NCBI GenBank assembly: GCA_009268125.1
Contig: WBOU01000003.1
Coordinates: 186,001 to 250,000, forward strand
Reading direction: 5' to 3'
Source of the DNA: Chloroflexia bacterium SDU3-3
GTDB taxonomy: Bacteria > Chloroflexota > Chloroflexia > Chloroflexales > Roseiflexaceae
DNA length: 64,000 nt
Shown here: in pieces, positions 47,625-58,022 of the stretch
Position numbering within the stretch: position 1 is the stretch's first letter
Layout of the letters: each line of letters begins with the position of its first letter
The notes under the pieces: model-generated
Database searches by the model: none
What the model was told of the DNA's origin: nothing
Seen by the model: the letters and a program-made list of their open reading frames with translations, nothing else
Made by a program: the position numbers and the translations under genes

Positions 47625-48401
47625 GTGACCCTCTCCCCCACCGAGCTTTCCCGCCAGTGCGATGAGCACGCCCGCCGCGACGCCGAGCGCAGCCGCGAGG
47701 TCTTCGACATCGGCCCCTTCCGCGCCCTGCTCAACCGCAGCGACCCCATGATCTGGCTGAACTACGCCGTGCCGATCGGCCCGTTTGGCACCGATGAGGA
47801 GACCGCCGCCGCGCTGGCCCAGCTGCGCGAGGCCTTCGTAGCACGCCAGCGCACGCTGCGCTTCGAGTTCAACGCGCTGCCATGGCCGGGGCTGCCCGAG
47901 CTGCTGGCCCGCGAGGGGCTGGAGGTGGTCTACCGCCACCCCGTGATGGTCTGCACCGCCGAGACCTGGCGGGCCTTCGACACGCCTGAGGTAGCTGTGC
48001 GCATCCTGGGCGAAGATTCGCCCGAGGCCGACCTGCGCGCCTACCTGACGATCATCCGGCTGGGCTTCGACGACGACAAGCCTGTCAGCCCCGAGGACGT
48101 GATCGCCCTGCGCGACCGGCTGCGCAGCGCCAGCAACGTGTCGGCGCTGGCCGCGCTGGGCGGCGAGCCTGCGGGCGTCGGCTCGATCTCGCCAATCGAC
48201 GGCACCGCCGAGCTTGCGGGCGTGGCCACCCACCCGGCGATGCGACGGCGCGGCGTGGCGGCGGCGCTCAGCAGCTTCCTGATCGGGCACCACTTCGCCC
48301 ACGGCGGCGACCTGATCTGGCTCTCGGCGGCGGATACGGCGGCGCAGGCGGTGTACCAGAAGGTCGGCTTCAGCGAGATCGACGTGCGGCTGAACTACTA
48401 G
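47625..48401 (+). CDS. GNAT family N-acetyltransferase with extra N-terminal domain
   Basis: 258 residues from a GTG at 47625 with AAGGA upstream; the frame is open from 47556. The C-terminal half is a GNAT domain (GGEPAGVGSISPIDGTAELAG, then VATHPAMRRRGVAAAL with the CoA loop and YQKVGFSEIDV). The N-terminal ~120 residues (FRALLNRSDPMIWLNYAVPIG, LRFEFNALPWPGLPELL) are a diverged second GNAT-like half as in tandem GNAT proteins. Substrate unknown. A second GNAT gene begins 10 bp later. Confidence 0.88.
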   Translation: MTLSPTELSRQCDEHARRDAERSREVFDIGPFRALLNRSDPMIWLNYAVPIGPFGTDEETAAALAQLREAFVARQRTLRFEFNALPWPGLPELLAREGLEVVYRHPVMVCTAETWRAFDTPEVAVRILGEDSPEADLRAYLTIIRLGFDDDKPVSPEDVIALRDRLRSASNVSALAALGGEPAGVGSISPIDGTAELAGVATHPAMRRRGVAAALSSFLIGHHFAHGGDLIWLSAADTAAQAVYQKVGFSEIDVRLNY

Positions 48402-48411
48402 GGAGGGGAGC

Positions 48412-48810
48412 ATGCTCGGCGCAGATGAGATCGACTACCGCAACAGCCCACCGCTGGAAAGCGCCGCGCTGAACGCGCTGTTCGCGGCATCCTGGCCCGA
48501 TCACGCCGAGCGCGACTTCCAGCCCATCCTGCGCAGGAGCCTGGCCTACATCTGCGCCTACGCCCAAGCCGATCTGGTCGGCTTCGTCAACATAGCCTGG
48601 GATGGCGGGGTCCACGCCTTCCTGCTGGACCCCACCGTGCAGCCCAGCTGGCGGCGGCGCGGCCTGGGGCGCGCGCTGGTGCTGCGCGCCGCCCACGCCG
48701 CCCGCGAGCGCGGCGCGCACTGGCTGCACGTGGACTACGAGCCGCACCTGGATGGATTCTACCGCTCGTGCGGCTTCGCCCCTACGCTGGCCGGGCTGAT
48801 CCGGCTGTAG
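48412..48810 (+). CDS. GNAT family N-acetyltransferase
   Basis: 132 residues with GGGAGGGGAG before the ATG. A compact single GNAT domain: LVGFVNIAWDGGVHAFLLDPT, then the acetyl-CoA loop in RRRGLGRALVLRAA and the closing YRSCGFAPTLAGLI. It follows another GNAT gene by 10 bp and is co-transcribed with it. Substrate unknown. Confidence 0.88.
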   Translation: MLGADEIDYRNSPPLESAALNALFAASWPDHAERDFQPILRRSLAYICAYAQADLVGFVNIAWDGGVHAFLLDPTVQPSWRRRGLGRALVLRAAHAARERGAHWLHVDYEPHLDGFYRSCGFAPTLAGLIRL

Positions 48811-48912
48811 CAAGCCATGCGCACATAACCGCCGCATCAGGCTACGCTCATTCTCTGCTCGATGGCGCGGTACTATGGTATCCGCATCTGCCTGACGCTA
48901 GAGAGGAATGCC

Positions 48913-49656
48913 ATGGGCACCTGGATCTGCCACCTGCGCATCGCCGAGGCGCTGCTGCCCGCCCTGCCCGAGATCGACGCCGCCGCCTTCTGCTTCGGCA
49001 ACCTCGCCCCCGACTCGGGTGTGCCCAGCGCCGACGGCAGCGCCTACGACCCGCCCAAGGAGGTGACGCACTTCCTAACCCACAGCGGCGAGGACGAGGC
49101 CTCCATCCGCGACATGCGCTTCTACCGCGCCTATGTGCGGCGCGGCGCGGGGGCCGAGGCCAGCTTCCTGCTAGGCTACTTCTGCCACCTGCTGTGCGAC
49201 GGCCTGTGGTCGCGGCGGATCGCGCGGCCCAGCAAGCTGGCCAACGCCGCCCTGTTCCAGCAGGGCGGTGCAGCCGCCTGGGGCGCACTCAAGGGCGACT
49301 GGTACGACCTCGACCAGCGCTACGTGCGCGACCACCCGCAGTGTGCCTTCTGGCGCGTGATCGTGCCCGCGCCCAACCCGCCCATGTACGTGCCGCTGGT
49401 GCCCTCGGCGGCGCTGCATCGGCAGCTCGACTTCATCCGCCAGTTCTACCAGCACCCCGACCCGCAGCGCCCGCTCGACAGGCGCTACCCCTACCTCAGC
49501 CAGCGCACCATGGATCGGTTCGTCGCCGAGAGCGCCGAGGACATCGCACACATCCTCGCGCTGCTGGCCCAGGGCGCGCAGGCCGAGGGCGCGGACACCG
49601 CGCTGGCGCTGCTGCCCGCCGAGCGGGTGCGCGCCTACGATGAGCTGGGCGAATAG
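48913..49656 (+). CDS. Zinc-dependent phospholipase C-like protein
   Basis: 247 residues from the ATG at 48913, preceded by GAGAGG. The opening (GTWICHLRIAEALLPALPE, FCFGNLAPDSGVP), THFLTHSGEDEASIRDMRFY and FLLGYFCHLLCDGLWSRRI follow the pattern of the zinc-dependent phospholipase C/S1-P1-like family, with His and Asp residues spaced for zinc binding. There is no signal peptide, unlike secreted phospholipases, so this is a cytoplasmic member of unknown substrate. A DUF4279-like gene follows 15 bp later. Confidence 0.7.
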   Translation: MGTWICHLRIAEALLPALPEIDAAAFCFGNLAPDSGVPSADGSAYDPPKEVTHFLTHSGEDEASIRDMRFYRAYVRRGAGAEASFLLGYFCHLLCDGLWSRRIARPSKLANAALFQQGGAAAWGALKGDWYDLDQRYVRDHPQCAFWRVIVPAPNPPMYVPLVPSAALHRQLDFIRQFYQHPDPQRPLDRRYPYLSQRTMDRFVAESAEDIAHILALLAQGAQAEGADTALALLPAERVRAYDELGE

Positions 49657-49671
49657 TTAGGATACTACTCT

Positions 49672-50399
49672 ATGCCACATAACGGTCCGGCATTTCGCTT
49701 CGCGGACAGCACCCTTCAGCAGGCCCTGGCCCGCGCCCTGGATGAGGCGGGCCTCGCTACCGATGGCCCGATCACACCCGCCCACGAGCGCATCATCGAG
49801 CGCATCGTCAACGCGGCGCTGCCCGACGGCTGGTATATGGCCACGCTCGACCGCCCAGCGCTAGCCGAGCGCTACCGCCGCCTCAAGCGGCGGCTCGGCA
49901 CGCCCTACGTCGAGTGCACCCGCGATGGCCAGACCACGATCTACCAGCCCATACGCGAGAAGATCTACCACCACGGCGGCATGCCCACCCACGCCGCCCT
50001 GATCATCTCCAGCGCGGCGCTAGAGCCAGATGCGATCACGGCGCTGCTGGGGGTGGGGCCAAGCTACACGTGCCACCAGGGCCAGCCGTTCGAGCGCCCA
50101 CACAGCCTGCGAAGCACAGATGTGCCCGTGAGGCCCAGCCACACCAGCTGGTGGGAGCTTTCCAGCGCGGCCCACGTGGCCTCGAACGACGCCCAGCGCC
50201 ACATCGCGTGGCTGCTCGCCGCGCTACCCGCCGAGCGCATGGCCACGCTGCCCGCAGGCACCGAGCGGATCATCCAGCTCGACGTGGTGGCGCGGCCAGC
50301 GCGGCCAGCGCGGCATCGCTGCCCGGCCCCACGCTGGCCGCGCTGGCCGCGCGGTGCGACCGTGTCGACATCCGCCTGTGGCCCGATGATTTCGTGTAG
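49672..50399 (+). pseudogene. DUF4279-like gene with a C-terminal frameshift
   Basis: The frame from 49672 runs to 50415, but after residue ~208 it turns into low-complexity Arg/Pro/Trp-rich sequence. In the overlapping -1 frame a normal ending appears (SAASLPGPTLAALAARCDRV then DIRLWPDDFV, stop at 50397-50399) that fits the family. The switch lies in GCGGCCAGC GCGGCCAGC GCGGC at about 50292-50315. Residues ~100-205 resemble DUF4279 (HAALIISSAALEPDAITALLG, WWELSSAAHV, HIAWLLAALPAERM). Function unknown. It could be a sequencing error, a mutation, or slippage at the 9-bp repeat. Confidence 0.65.
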
Positions 50400-50494
50400 C
50401 ATGGCAAACTTTTGAGCGGCAGTGCAGTAGCGCGAAGTCGTATCGAGACTTCTTCCAAAGCATACAAAGGCAACCATTCATCTACGGCCACAAC

Positions 50495-50549
50495 CCACAA
50501 CACATCGCCGCGACCCATGTTACAAATGGGTCGCGGCGATGTGTTGTGG
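50495..50549. terminator. 24-bp perfect hairpin
   Basis: CCACAACACATCGCCGCGAC (first 20 of 24 bases, 50495-50518) pairs exactly with 50526-50549 around a 7-nt loop. It lies between two convergent genes and has no U-run on either side. The longest perfect stem found in the window. Confidence 0.6.
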
Positions 50550-50584
50550 ATAACCTGATAAGGCTAGGAACCCTTATACCCCTA

Positions 50585-51187
50585 CAGCAGTTGGCGCAGA
50601 TCCTCTCCTGTCAACGCCGAGGTATAGATGCGTAGATTATTGATCTGCCCTGCAAACCACGAGTCGTTATCGCTAGTATCCTCCTTGCGCCCAATCAGGT
50701 AGGCGTTGGGACTAGACTTCAGCGTATAGCGGTTGTCGAGTCGCTGGTCGTTGCGGTCAATGGTAGGAGTAGCCCTGCCCATCGACTCGCCATCTAGATA
50801 GAGCATGGCAACCGGGGTCTTGCGGTCATCGCCCCAGGTAAAGGTCGCAGCTACATGATGCCACTCCTGCGCACGTACCTCGCGAGTCCCGACTAGGCCC
50901 ACAAGATCCTGATCGGGAATAGAGCCAGTCGTCGGGAAATCCTTGCGCAGATTCAGGGCAGGCTTGCCGCCGCTGTTGACTGCAAGTAGCATCTGCCAGG
51001 CATTCTGGTTACTGCTCCAGTTGCCCAGCAGGATGTTGCGATTCGCGATGCTGTCCAGACGAACCTGTGCAGCAATCGTGAAATCAGTAGCATGCAGGTC
51101 CAGCTTTGGTGTGGCCAGGTAGGCACCGCGCGGCAATGCCAAGGTTGCAATGTGCAGCACAAGGGTGTCATTGAGAGATTTCGACAT
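50585..51187 (-). CDS. LamG-like (laminin G / concanavalin fold) domain protein
   Basis: About 200 residues from the ATG at 51187, which has AAGGAG upstream. The whole protein is a single LamG/jelly-roll domain: TPKLDLHATDFTIAAQVRLDS, ILLGNWSSNQNAWQMLL, EWHHVAATFTWG, AMLYLDGESMG and IGRKEDTSDNDSWFAGQINN then LRIYTSALTGEDL. Such domains bind carbohydrate or protein, usually outside the cell, but no signal peptide is seen here. Its codon use is less GC-rich than that of its neighbours, and it borders a long AT-rich spacer, hinting at acquisition from elsewhere. Confidence 0.85.
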
Positions 51188-51859
51188 TGATCCACTCCTT
51201 TTTGCCATATAGTACGCCATTAGCACTAAAGTGGCACATTTAATCTAACACCCATGTATAATTATACATCGATTCAAATATATTTCAAGATCCATTTTCA
51301 TTATGACATCAATAAATTACACCGCTTAAAATATTTTATTTTGCATCATAAACATTACTACACACATCATGTTTTTACACAATATTATATTCACTAGAAA
51401 ATATATTATCATGCTGATAAATGAACAAAAACTGTTTAATATATCTATCCCGTCTAAACCTCAGGCTTACCCTCAACACCTCGTGCGCTTAGAGATGCGC
51501 AAGTGTATCTGCCTACCCTGAGCCTGCAATGCCTGCATGCGCGTCACCATCGTTGAACATTTCCCATAAAAAACAACTCCTATCAGAATAATAATATGGC
51601 CTATTTACTCAATAATACTTTCTAGCATACGACATGTCGTTTTTATCCTTATCCTCGTGACGTTCTCGTGACGTTTCTTGACTACTATTGCAACATACAT
51701 AAAATAGAGCATATTTAGTAAACAGATACGCTATATCACCCTATTTAATACTATTCATTCGATACGATCACTAAACTCACCCCTACATCTCACCACTCTG
51801 CAGAAGACGTATCAGCGCACCCTGAGCTATCAGCAACAGGAAAAAGAGAGGACAACGCC
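51188..51859. other. AT-rich spacer between LamG and pectinesterase genes
   Basis: 672 bp; the part from about 51240 to 51780 is markedly AT-rich by eye compared with the GC-rich surroundings. No gene found on either strand. It must hold the divergent promoters of both flanking genes; several AT-rich -10-like hexamers make a choice arbitrary. Confidence 0.75.
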
Positions 51860-52840
51860 ATGTTCATCACAGCACCATGGGCGGCGCGCCTAGCCACGCT
51901 GGCAGCGCTGGCGGCATGCCTAGGGCTAACGCCAGCGCAGGCCCAGGGCCGCGCCGCACCCAGCGCCGCCACCACGCTCACCGTAGCCGCCGACGGCAGC
52001 GCCACCTACCGCACCGTGCAGGCCGCCATCAACGCGGTGCCCGCCAACAACAGCTCGGCGGTGGTCATCACGATCAAGGCCGGAACCTACCGCGAGATCG
52101 TCACCATCCCCGCCAACAAGCCCTACATCACCCTGAGGGGCCTGGGCAGCTCGGCCAGCCAGACCGTGATCGTCAACAACCACAGCGCGGTCGACTACGG
52201 CACCTTCAACAGCGCCACCCTTTTCAGCTACGCGCCCAACACCACCGTCACCAACCTGACGATCTCCAACGACTATGGCGTGGGCAGTCAGGCCGTGGCC
52301 GCCCACCTCAAGGCCGATCGCCAGATCTTCAATAACGTGCGCTTCCTGGGCAACCAGGACACCCTGCTGGTGAACGCGGGCACCCGCGCCTATGTGGTGA
52401 ACTCCTACATCGAGGGCACGGTCGACTTCATCTTCGGCGATGGCACGGCGGTGTTCAGCGGTTGCCAGATCTACCAGAAGCGCAGCACCGGCGGCCCGAT
52501 CACCGCCGCCAGGACGCCGTCTGGCCAGGCCTACGGCTTCCTGATCTACAAGTCGACCATCACCGGCGCGACCAACAACACCACCCAGCTTGGCCGCCCG
52601 TGGGGCCCAACCGCCCAGGTGCTCTTCCGCGAGTCCTCGCTCTCGGCCACCATCGCCACCGCCCAGCCCTGGATCGACATGTCGGGCAACTCGTGGAAGA
52701 ACGCCCGCTTCTTCGAGTACAAGAACACCGGCGCGGGCGCGACCAAAAATAGCAACCGCCCGCAGATGAGCGACGCGCAGGCCGCCAACTACACCCCGCA
52801 GAAGTACCTCTCCGGCTCGGATGGCTGGAACCCGTTCTAG
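51860..52840 (+). CDS. Pectinesterase (pectin methylesterase, CE8)
   Basis: 326 residues with GAGAGGAC upstream. A signal peptide (WAARLATLAALAACLGLTPAQAQ) marks a secreted protein. It de-esterifies methyl-galacturonate in pectin. The right-handed beta-helix carries the family active site: FLGNQDTLLVN (Gln and acid/base Asp), GTVDFIFGDG (nucleophile Asp) and LGRPWGPTAQVLF (Arg). No lyase or polygalacturonase gene is adjacent. Together with the LamG and Thr-Pro-rich proteins it forms a small extracellular group, which suggests contact with plant material. A terminator follows. Confidence 0.95.
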   Translation: MFITAPWAARLATLAALAACLGLTPAQAQGRAAPSAATTLTVAADGSATYRTVQAAINAVPANNSSAVVITIKAGTYREIVTIPANKPYITLRGLGSSASQTVIVNNHSAVDYGTFNSATLFSYAPNTTVTNLTISNDYGVGSQAVAAHLKADRQIFNNVRFLGNQDTLLVNAGTRAYVVNSYIEGTVDFIFGDGTAVFSGCQIYQKRSTGGPITAARTPSGQAYGFLIYKSTITGATNNTTQLGRPWGPTAQVLFRESSLSATIATAQPWIDMSGNSWKNARFFEYKNTGAGATKNSNRPQMSDAQAANYTPQKYLSGSDGWNPF

Positions 52841-52898
52841 GAGCACAGCGCTATCGGATTGGTGCACGCACGCAGCCGGATGTAGAAAAGCCAAAACG

Positions 52899-52930
52899 GC
52901 CCCGCAGGAGAACACCTGCGGGGCTATTTA
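52899..52930 (+). terminator. Intrinsic terminator of pectinesterase
   Basis: 10-bp stem GCCCCGCAGG / CCTGCGGGGC (52899-52908 with 52915-52924), loop of 6, followed by TATTTA. Confidence 0.7.
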
Positions 52931-53123
52931 GCATCAGCGATACACGATCATCAAATTGTGTTGAAGCATTTGTTTCTAGGATCATACTTTAGTACGTTTT
53001 TTGCAGAAAAGAGATCATGATATAACCTCACAGGCGCATGCAAGGCCAAACAACCGACACCATCAAACCCAACTAGTGGCCTTCCCCTATACCGCTCTTA
53101 AGCGCATAAGAAAGGAACAGCTG

Positions 53124-54401
53124 ATGCAATTCCGGCTCTGGCTGACATCCCTCATCCTGATCTCGCTTCTGCTGCCCGCCCTGGCGCTGCGCACAGCGCA
53201 GGGCCAGGCCAGCGGCCTAGGCGGCTTCCCGAGGGTCGAGGCAACGCCTACGCCATGCGTGGTCACGGTCACACCCACGCTCACCGCCATCCCCACCACC
53301 GTACCCACCTTCACCCCGACACTCTCGCCCACACCCGGTACGCCCACGCTCACCAAAACCCCAACCATGACACGGACGCCCACGGCCACGGTCATCCCAA
53401 CGACGCCGATCTCCATCCCGTGCCCGACACCACCCACGCCCACGGCCACGCCGTGCTGGCCAACAACCACGCCGACAACCACGCCCACGCTCACGGCCAC
53501 CGCGCCGCCGATCACAAACACGCCCACGTTCACCGCGATGCCGAATACTCCCACGCCCACGTTCACACCCACGCAGATTGTCCGCGCCGCAAACACCCGC
53601 GCCGAGCCGTGCCCCTCGCCCACGCCGCAGCTGCCCACGGCCACGCCGTGCTGGCCCACTAGCACGCCGACATCCACGCCCACCAACACCGCCACGAGCA
53701 TGCCCACCAGCACGCCGACATCCACGCCCACCAACACCGCCACCAGCGCGCCAACATCTACGCCCATGCAGATAGCCGCCCGCGCGGCACATACGAGCGC
53801 CGCGCCATGCGCCTCGCCCACGCCGGAGCCGCCCACGGCCACGCCGTGCTGGCCTAGCGCCACGCCGACATCCACGCCCACCAACACCGCCACCAGCACG
53901 CCGACATCCACGCCCACAAGCACCACCACCAGCTCGCCTACACCACTCGTCGCCCGCGCTGGGGTGCAGCGCACCGACCCATGCAGCTGGCCCACGCCAG
54001 CGCCCACCTCGACGCCCAACCCCAGCGCATCGGGCGTCGAGGCAAACTACAGCACCGGAGCGCCGGGCAGCTACTTCGTGTTCTACCTCACCAGCTTCCC
54101 GCCCAACACCAGCGTCCGCATCACGCTGAACGGCGTGCTGCTCGCCACCATTGTCACCAACGCCGAGGGCTACGCCATCGTCGTGCTGGCCACAGACAGC
54201 GCCGAGGCCGGCAGCTACACCCTGGTGGCCAGCGTGGCCAGCAGCGGCGCGCAGGCCCGAACCATCACCACGGCCAGCGCGCGCTTCACCATCGCGGCCA
54301 GCGCCCCCGTGCGCCCGCTCACCGAGACTGGCATCACGCCGCTTGACGTGCCCGCCGACATCGCGCAGAGCATCGTGCTGCTGCCGCTCATCCAGAACTA
54401 G
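53124..54401 (+). CDS. Secreted Thr-Pro-rich repeat surface protein
   Basis: 425 residues from the ATG at 53124 (AAAGGAACAG upstream). A signal peptide (LWLTSLILISLLLPALALRT) leads into ~260 residues of Thr/Pro/Ser repeats (TPTSTPTNTATS style), likely extended and a good target for O-glycosylation. Within it a block with paired cysteines (PCPSPTP...TATPCWP) occurs about three times. Residues ~325-395 form a beta-sandwich (GAPGSYFVFYLTSFPPNTSV, LNGVLLATIVTNAEGYAIVV). The C-terminus ends VLLPLIQN; LPL-type endings recur in secreted proteins of this group as I recall and may be a sorting signal. Stalk-like wall protein; role unknown. Confidence 0.85.
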   Translation: MQFRLWLTSLILISLLLPALALRTAQGQASGLGGFPRVEATPTPCVVTVTPTLTAIPTTVPTFTPTLSPTPGTPTLTKTPTMTRTPTATVIPTTPISIPCPTPPTPTATPCWPTTTPTTTPTLTATAPPITNTPTFTAMPNTPTPTFTPTQIVRAANTRAEPCPSPTPQLPTATPCWPTSTPTSTPTNTATSMPTSTPTSTPTNTATSAPTSTPMQIAARAAHTSAAPCASPTPEPPTATPCWPSATPTSTPTNTATSTPTSTPTSTTTSSPTPLVARAGVQRTDPCSWPTPAPTSTPNPSASGVEANYSTGAPGSYFVFYLTSFPPNTSVRITLNGVLLATIVTNAEGYAIVVLATDSAEAGSYTLVASVASSGAQARTITTASARFTIAASAPVRPLTETGITPLDVPADIAQSIVLLPLIQN

Positions 54402-54419
54402 CGCGGCGGCAAAACACAA

Positions 54420-54453
54420 GGCGGCGGGAGGGGATGTTTCCCCTCCCGCCGCC
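54420..54453. terminator. Hairpin between convergent genes
   Basis: 15-bp perfect stem GGCGGCGGGAGGGGA (54420-54434) with its complement at 54439-54453, 4-nt loop. Ends the surface-protein gene and probably aspS. Confidence 0.65.
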
Positions 54454-54475
54454 TCGCGCTTTGGCACGGTGAGCG

Positions 54476-56299
<1,824 letters not shown>

Positions 56300-56426
56300 G
56301 AAAGCTCCCTAGCTATCGGTAAATCTATCCCTCTGCGCTACATCATACCACACCACCGGCCCGCGCTATCCATCGGCCAGTCTTGCGGCAGCGCCTATGC
56401 GTTCTTAATCGGCTGATCATTTTTAC

Positions 56427-56460
56427 CACCAAGACTCAACGGCTCCAAGGGGAATAGAGA
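56427..56460 (+). repeat. CACGAAG-type dispersed repeat, single unit
   Basis: TTTTACCACCAAGACTCAAC then GGCTCCAAGG, in the 748-bp spacer between aspS and a small gene; no gene was seen in that spacer. Confidence 0.7.
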
Positions 56461-56555
56461 AGAGCGATCAAGAATGGAAAGCTCTTCATCCCACCCCGCC
56501 CATACGGTGCAAAACCACGTGCCAGACCATACACCACGCATGAGGTCAAGAATCT

Positions 56556-56738
56556 CATCCACCCGGCCCATGCGGCGAAGGTGCCGCTCGTGCACACTGG
56601 CCATATGCACGAACACCAGATGCCTGATTTCGGCATAGGAATGCTACAAATTGGGGGTTTCGAAGGGGGCAACGCCCCCTCGCGGGGTTCCTAGGGGCTG
56701 GCCCCTAGGCGCTGCCCGCGCAGGGCATCCACCCACCA
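56556..56738 (-). repeat. Structured intergenic repeat, near-full copy D
   Basis: Minus-strand copy with right module, hairpin 2 (GAGGGGGC-GTT-GCCCCC in its own direction) and hairpin 1 CCTAGGGG-CCAG-CCCCTAGG. The outer stem bases differ from copies A, B and C, again with paired changes. The left GATGATGAGGGTTCC part is missing. Confidence 0.85.
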
Positions 56739-56802
56739 AACATCGACCAATGCCATCGCTGAAGGAAAAAATGCCCAGCGCCGACGGGAAAAGTGACACC
56801 TG

Positions 56803-56880
56803 TTGAGGGGTTATGCCCCCTCGCGGGGGTTCCAGAGGCTAGCCCCGACGCGCGGCCCGCACAGGGCATCCACCCATTGA
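56803..56880 (-). repeat. Structured intergenic repeat, partial copy H
   Basis: Hairpin modules only: GAGGGG-GCATAA-CCCCTC (hairpin 2) and a weakened hairpin 1 around CGGGG-CTAG-CCTC, then GCACAGGGCATCCACCCA. Confidence 0.65.
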
Positions 56881-57047
56881 ACAGCCCCTACCGCCATCAT
56901 GCATGAGGGACACGCGATAGACCGCTCATGCGCCCCAACCTCTCTTGCCGAACCCTAGTGGTCATAGCGCACACCCCCCAAGCCATGGCATGCATGTTGC
57001 ATAGCATATGCGGTAGAGAGCAAGGTATAACACGCAGGAGGAAAGCA

Positions 57048-57311
57048 ATGGCAGTGGTACCCAAGCAGACAAGCGCCCTCTGGGCCTTGGCCGCAGCTGG
57101 CGGCCTGTGGGCCTGGCAGAACCGCGATAAGATCAGCGGCTACATCAAGCAGAGCGGCCTGCTCGGCGAGGAGACCTCGCACCGCCGCCCGGCCATCGCC
57201 ACGCAGGGCGCGACCCCCGAGCCAGCCACCGGCGTCACCAAGCGCATCGGCGGCGACGACGTGCAGAAGGCCATCCACGAGTCGCACACCGGCTATGACG
57301 ACGCCATCTAG
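57048..57311 (+). CDS. Small hypothetical protein
   Basis: 87 residues from the ATG at 57048 with a strong AGGAGG site. A short hydrophobic stretch (ALWALAAAGGLWAWQNRD) near the N-terminus may be a single membrane helix or an amphipathic segment; the rest is hydrophilic and probably disordered (TQGATPEPATGVTKRIGGDD). No family is recognised. The clean ribosome site and a 20-bp terminator directly after it support a real, separately transcribed gene. Confidence 0.75.
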   Translation: MAVVPKQTSALWALAAAGGLWAWQNRDKISGYIKQSGLLGEETSHRRPAIATQGATPEPATGVTKRIGGDDVQKAIHESHTGYDDAI

Positions 57312-57315
57312 GCCA

Positions 57316-57360
57316 CATAAAAGCGCGGGGCGGGCACTATGCCCGCCCCGCGCTTTTATG
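57316..57360. terminator. Bidirectional intrinsic terminator
   Basis: 20-bp perfect stem (57316-57335 with 57341-57360) around ACTAT, with TTTTATG at the end on the plus strand and an A-run symmetric on the minus strand, between convergent genes. Confidence 0.85.
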
Positions 57361-57392
57361 TGCTGTGCGCAAGTCGCCGGGGCCACCGCACC

Positions 57393-57866
57393 CTACGCCT
57401 CGGCCTGGCGCTCGTGGCGGGCGTAGCTCCCGCGCAGCTGCGCCCGCCCGATGATGTGCCCATCCATCGCGCCATCCACCTCGCGGCGGGTCGCGCGCTG
57501 GCTCAGGGCCAGCAGCGGCACATCCAGCGCGTAGAGCGTGAACTGGTAGACATGCGCGTGGTCGCCATGCGGCGGGCACGGGCCGCGATACCCTGGCTCC
57601 TGGTAGCTGTTGATCGCGGCCACGCCCACGGCGGGCTGCGCGCCGTCCAGCGCAGTCGCCGTCGCGGGGATGTCGAACAGCACCCAGTGCGTAAAGCTGC
57701 CGCTCGGCGCGTCGGGGTCATCCATGATCAGCACGAAGCTCTGCGTGCCATCCGGCGCTCCTGCCCACGCCAGCGGCGGCGACTGATCCATGCCGTCGCA
57801 GGTGTGCTCGCTCGGGATGCTGTCGCCATCCGCAAATGCGGTGCTTGTAAGGGTAAACTGCTCCAT
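57393..57866 (-). CDS. YbhB/YbcL-type phosphatidylethanolamine-binding protein (PEBP)
   Basis: 157 residues from the ATG at 57866, with GAGAGGAG upstream. The bacterial PEBP pattern is clear: IPSEHTCDGMDQSPPLAWAG (ligand pocket), FVLIMDDPDAPSGSFTHWVLFDIP, and GYRGPCPPHGDHAHVYQFTLYALD. E. coli homologues have no settled function; the fold binds anionic ligands. No signal peptide, so cytoplasmic. It is divergent from the MgtC-like gene. Confidence 0.94.
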   Translation of the reverse strand: MEQFTLTSTAFADGDSIPSEHTCDGMDQSPPLAWAGAPDGTQSFVLIMDDPDAPSGSFTHWVLFDIPATATALDGAQPAVGVAAINSYQEPGYRGPCPPHGDHAHVYQFTLYALDVPLLALSQRATRREVDGAMDGHIIGRAQLRGSYARHERQAEA

Positions 57867-58022
57867 GGTGCTTTCTCCTCTCGCTCGATCAGGCCACTGC
57901 CACCCTCCTAGCAGGTGGCGTGCCGTAGCTATGGCCGCTGGTACGCGGCTTGCCACATGCAGCGCAGGGCATGCGGGCGCGCACACAGCCGTGCGACACC
58001 CGGCACAGGAAGGAGCAGGGAC

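Noticed and set aside
51188-51859. AT-rich spacer as a replication origin
   Set aside because: No dnaA or replication gene nearby and no cluster of DnaA-box-like sequences was noticed.
53087-54467. Long minus-strand frames opposite the Thr-Pro-rich gene
   Set aside because: Gly/Val- and Arg/Gly-rich mirror of the repeats; the plus strand has ribosome site and signal peptide.
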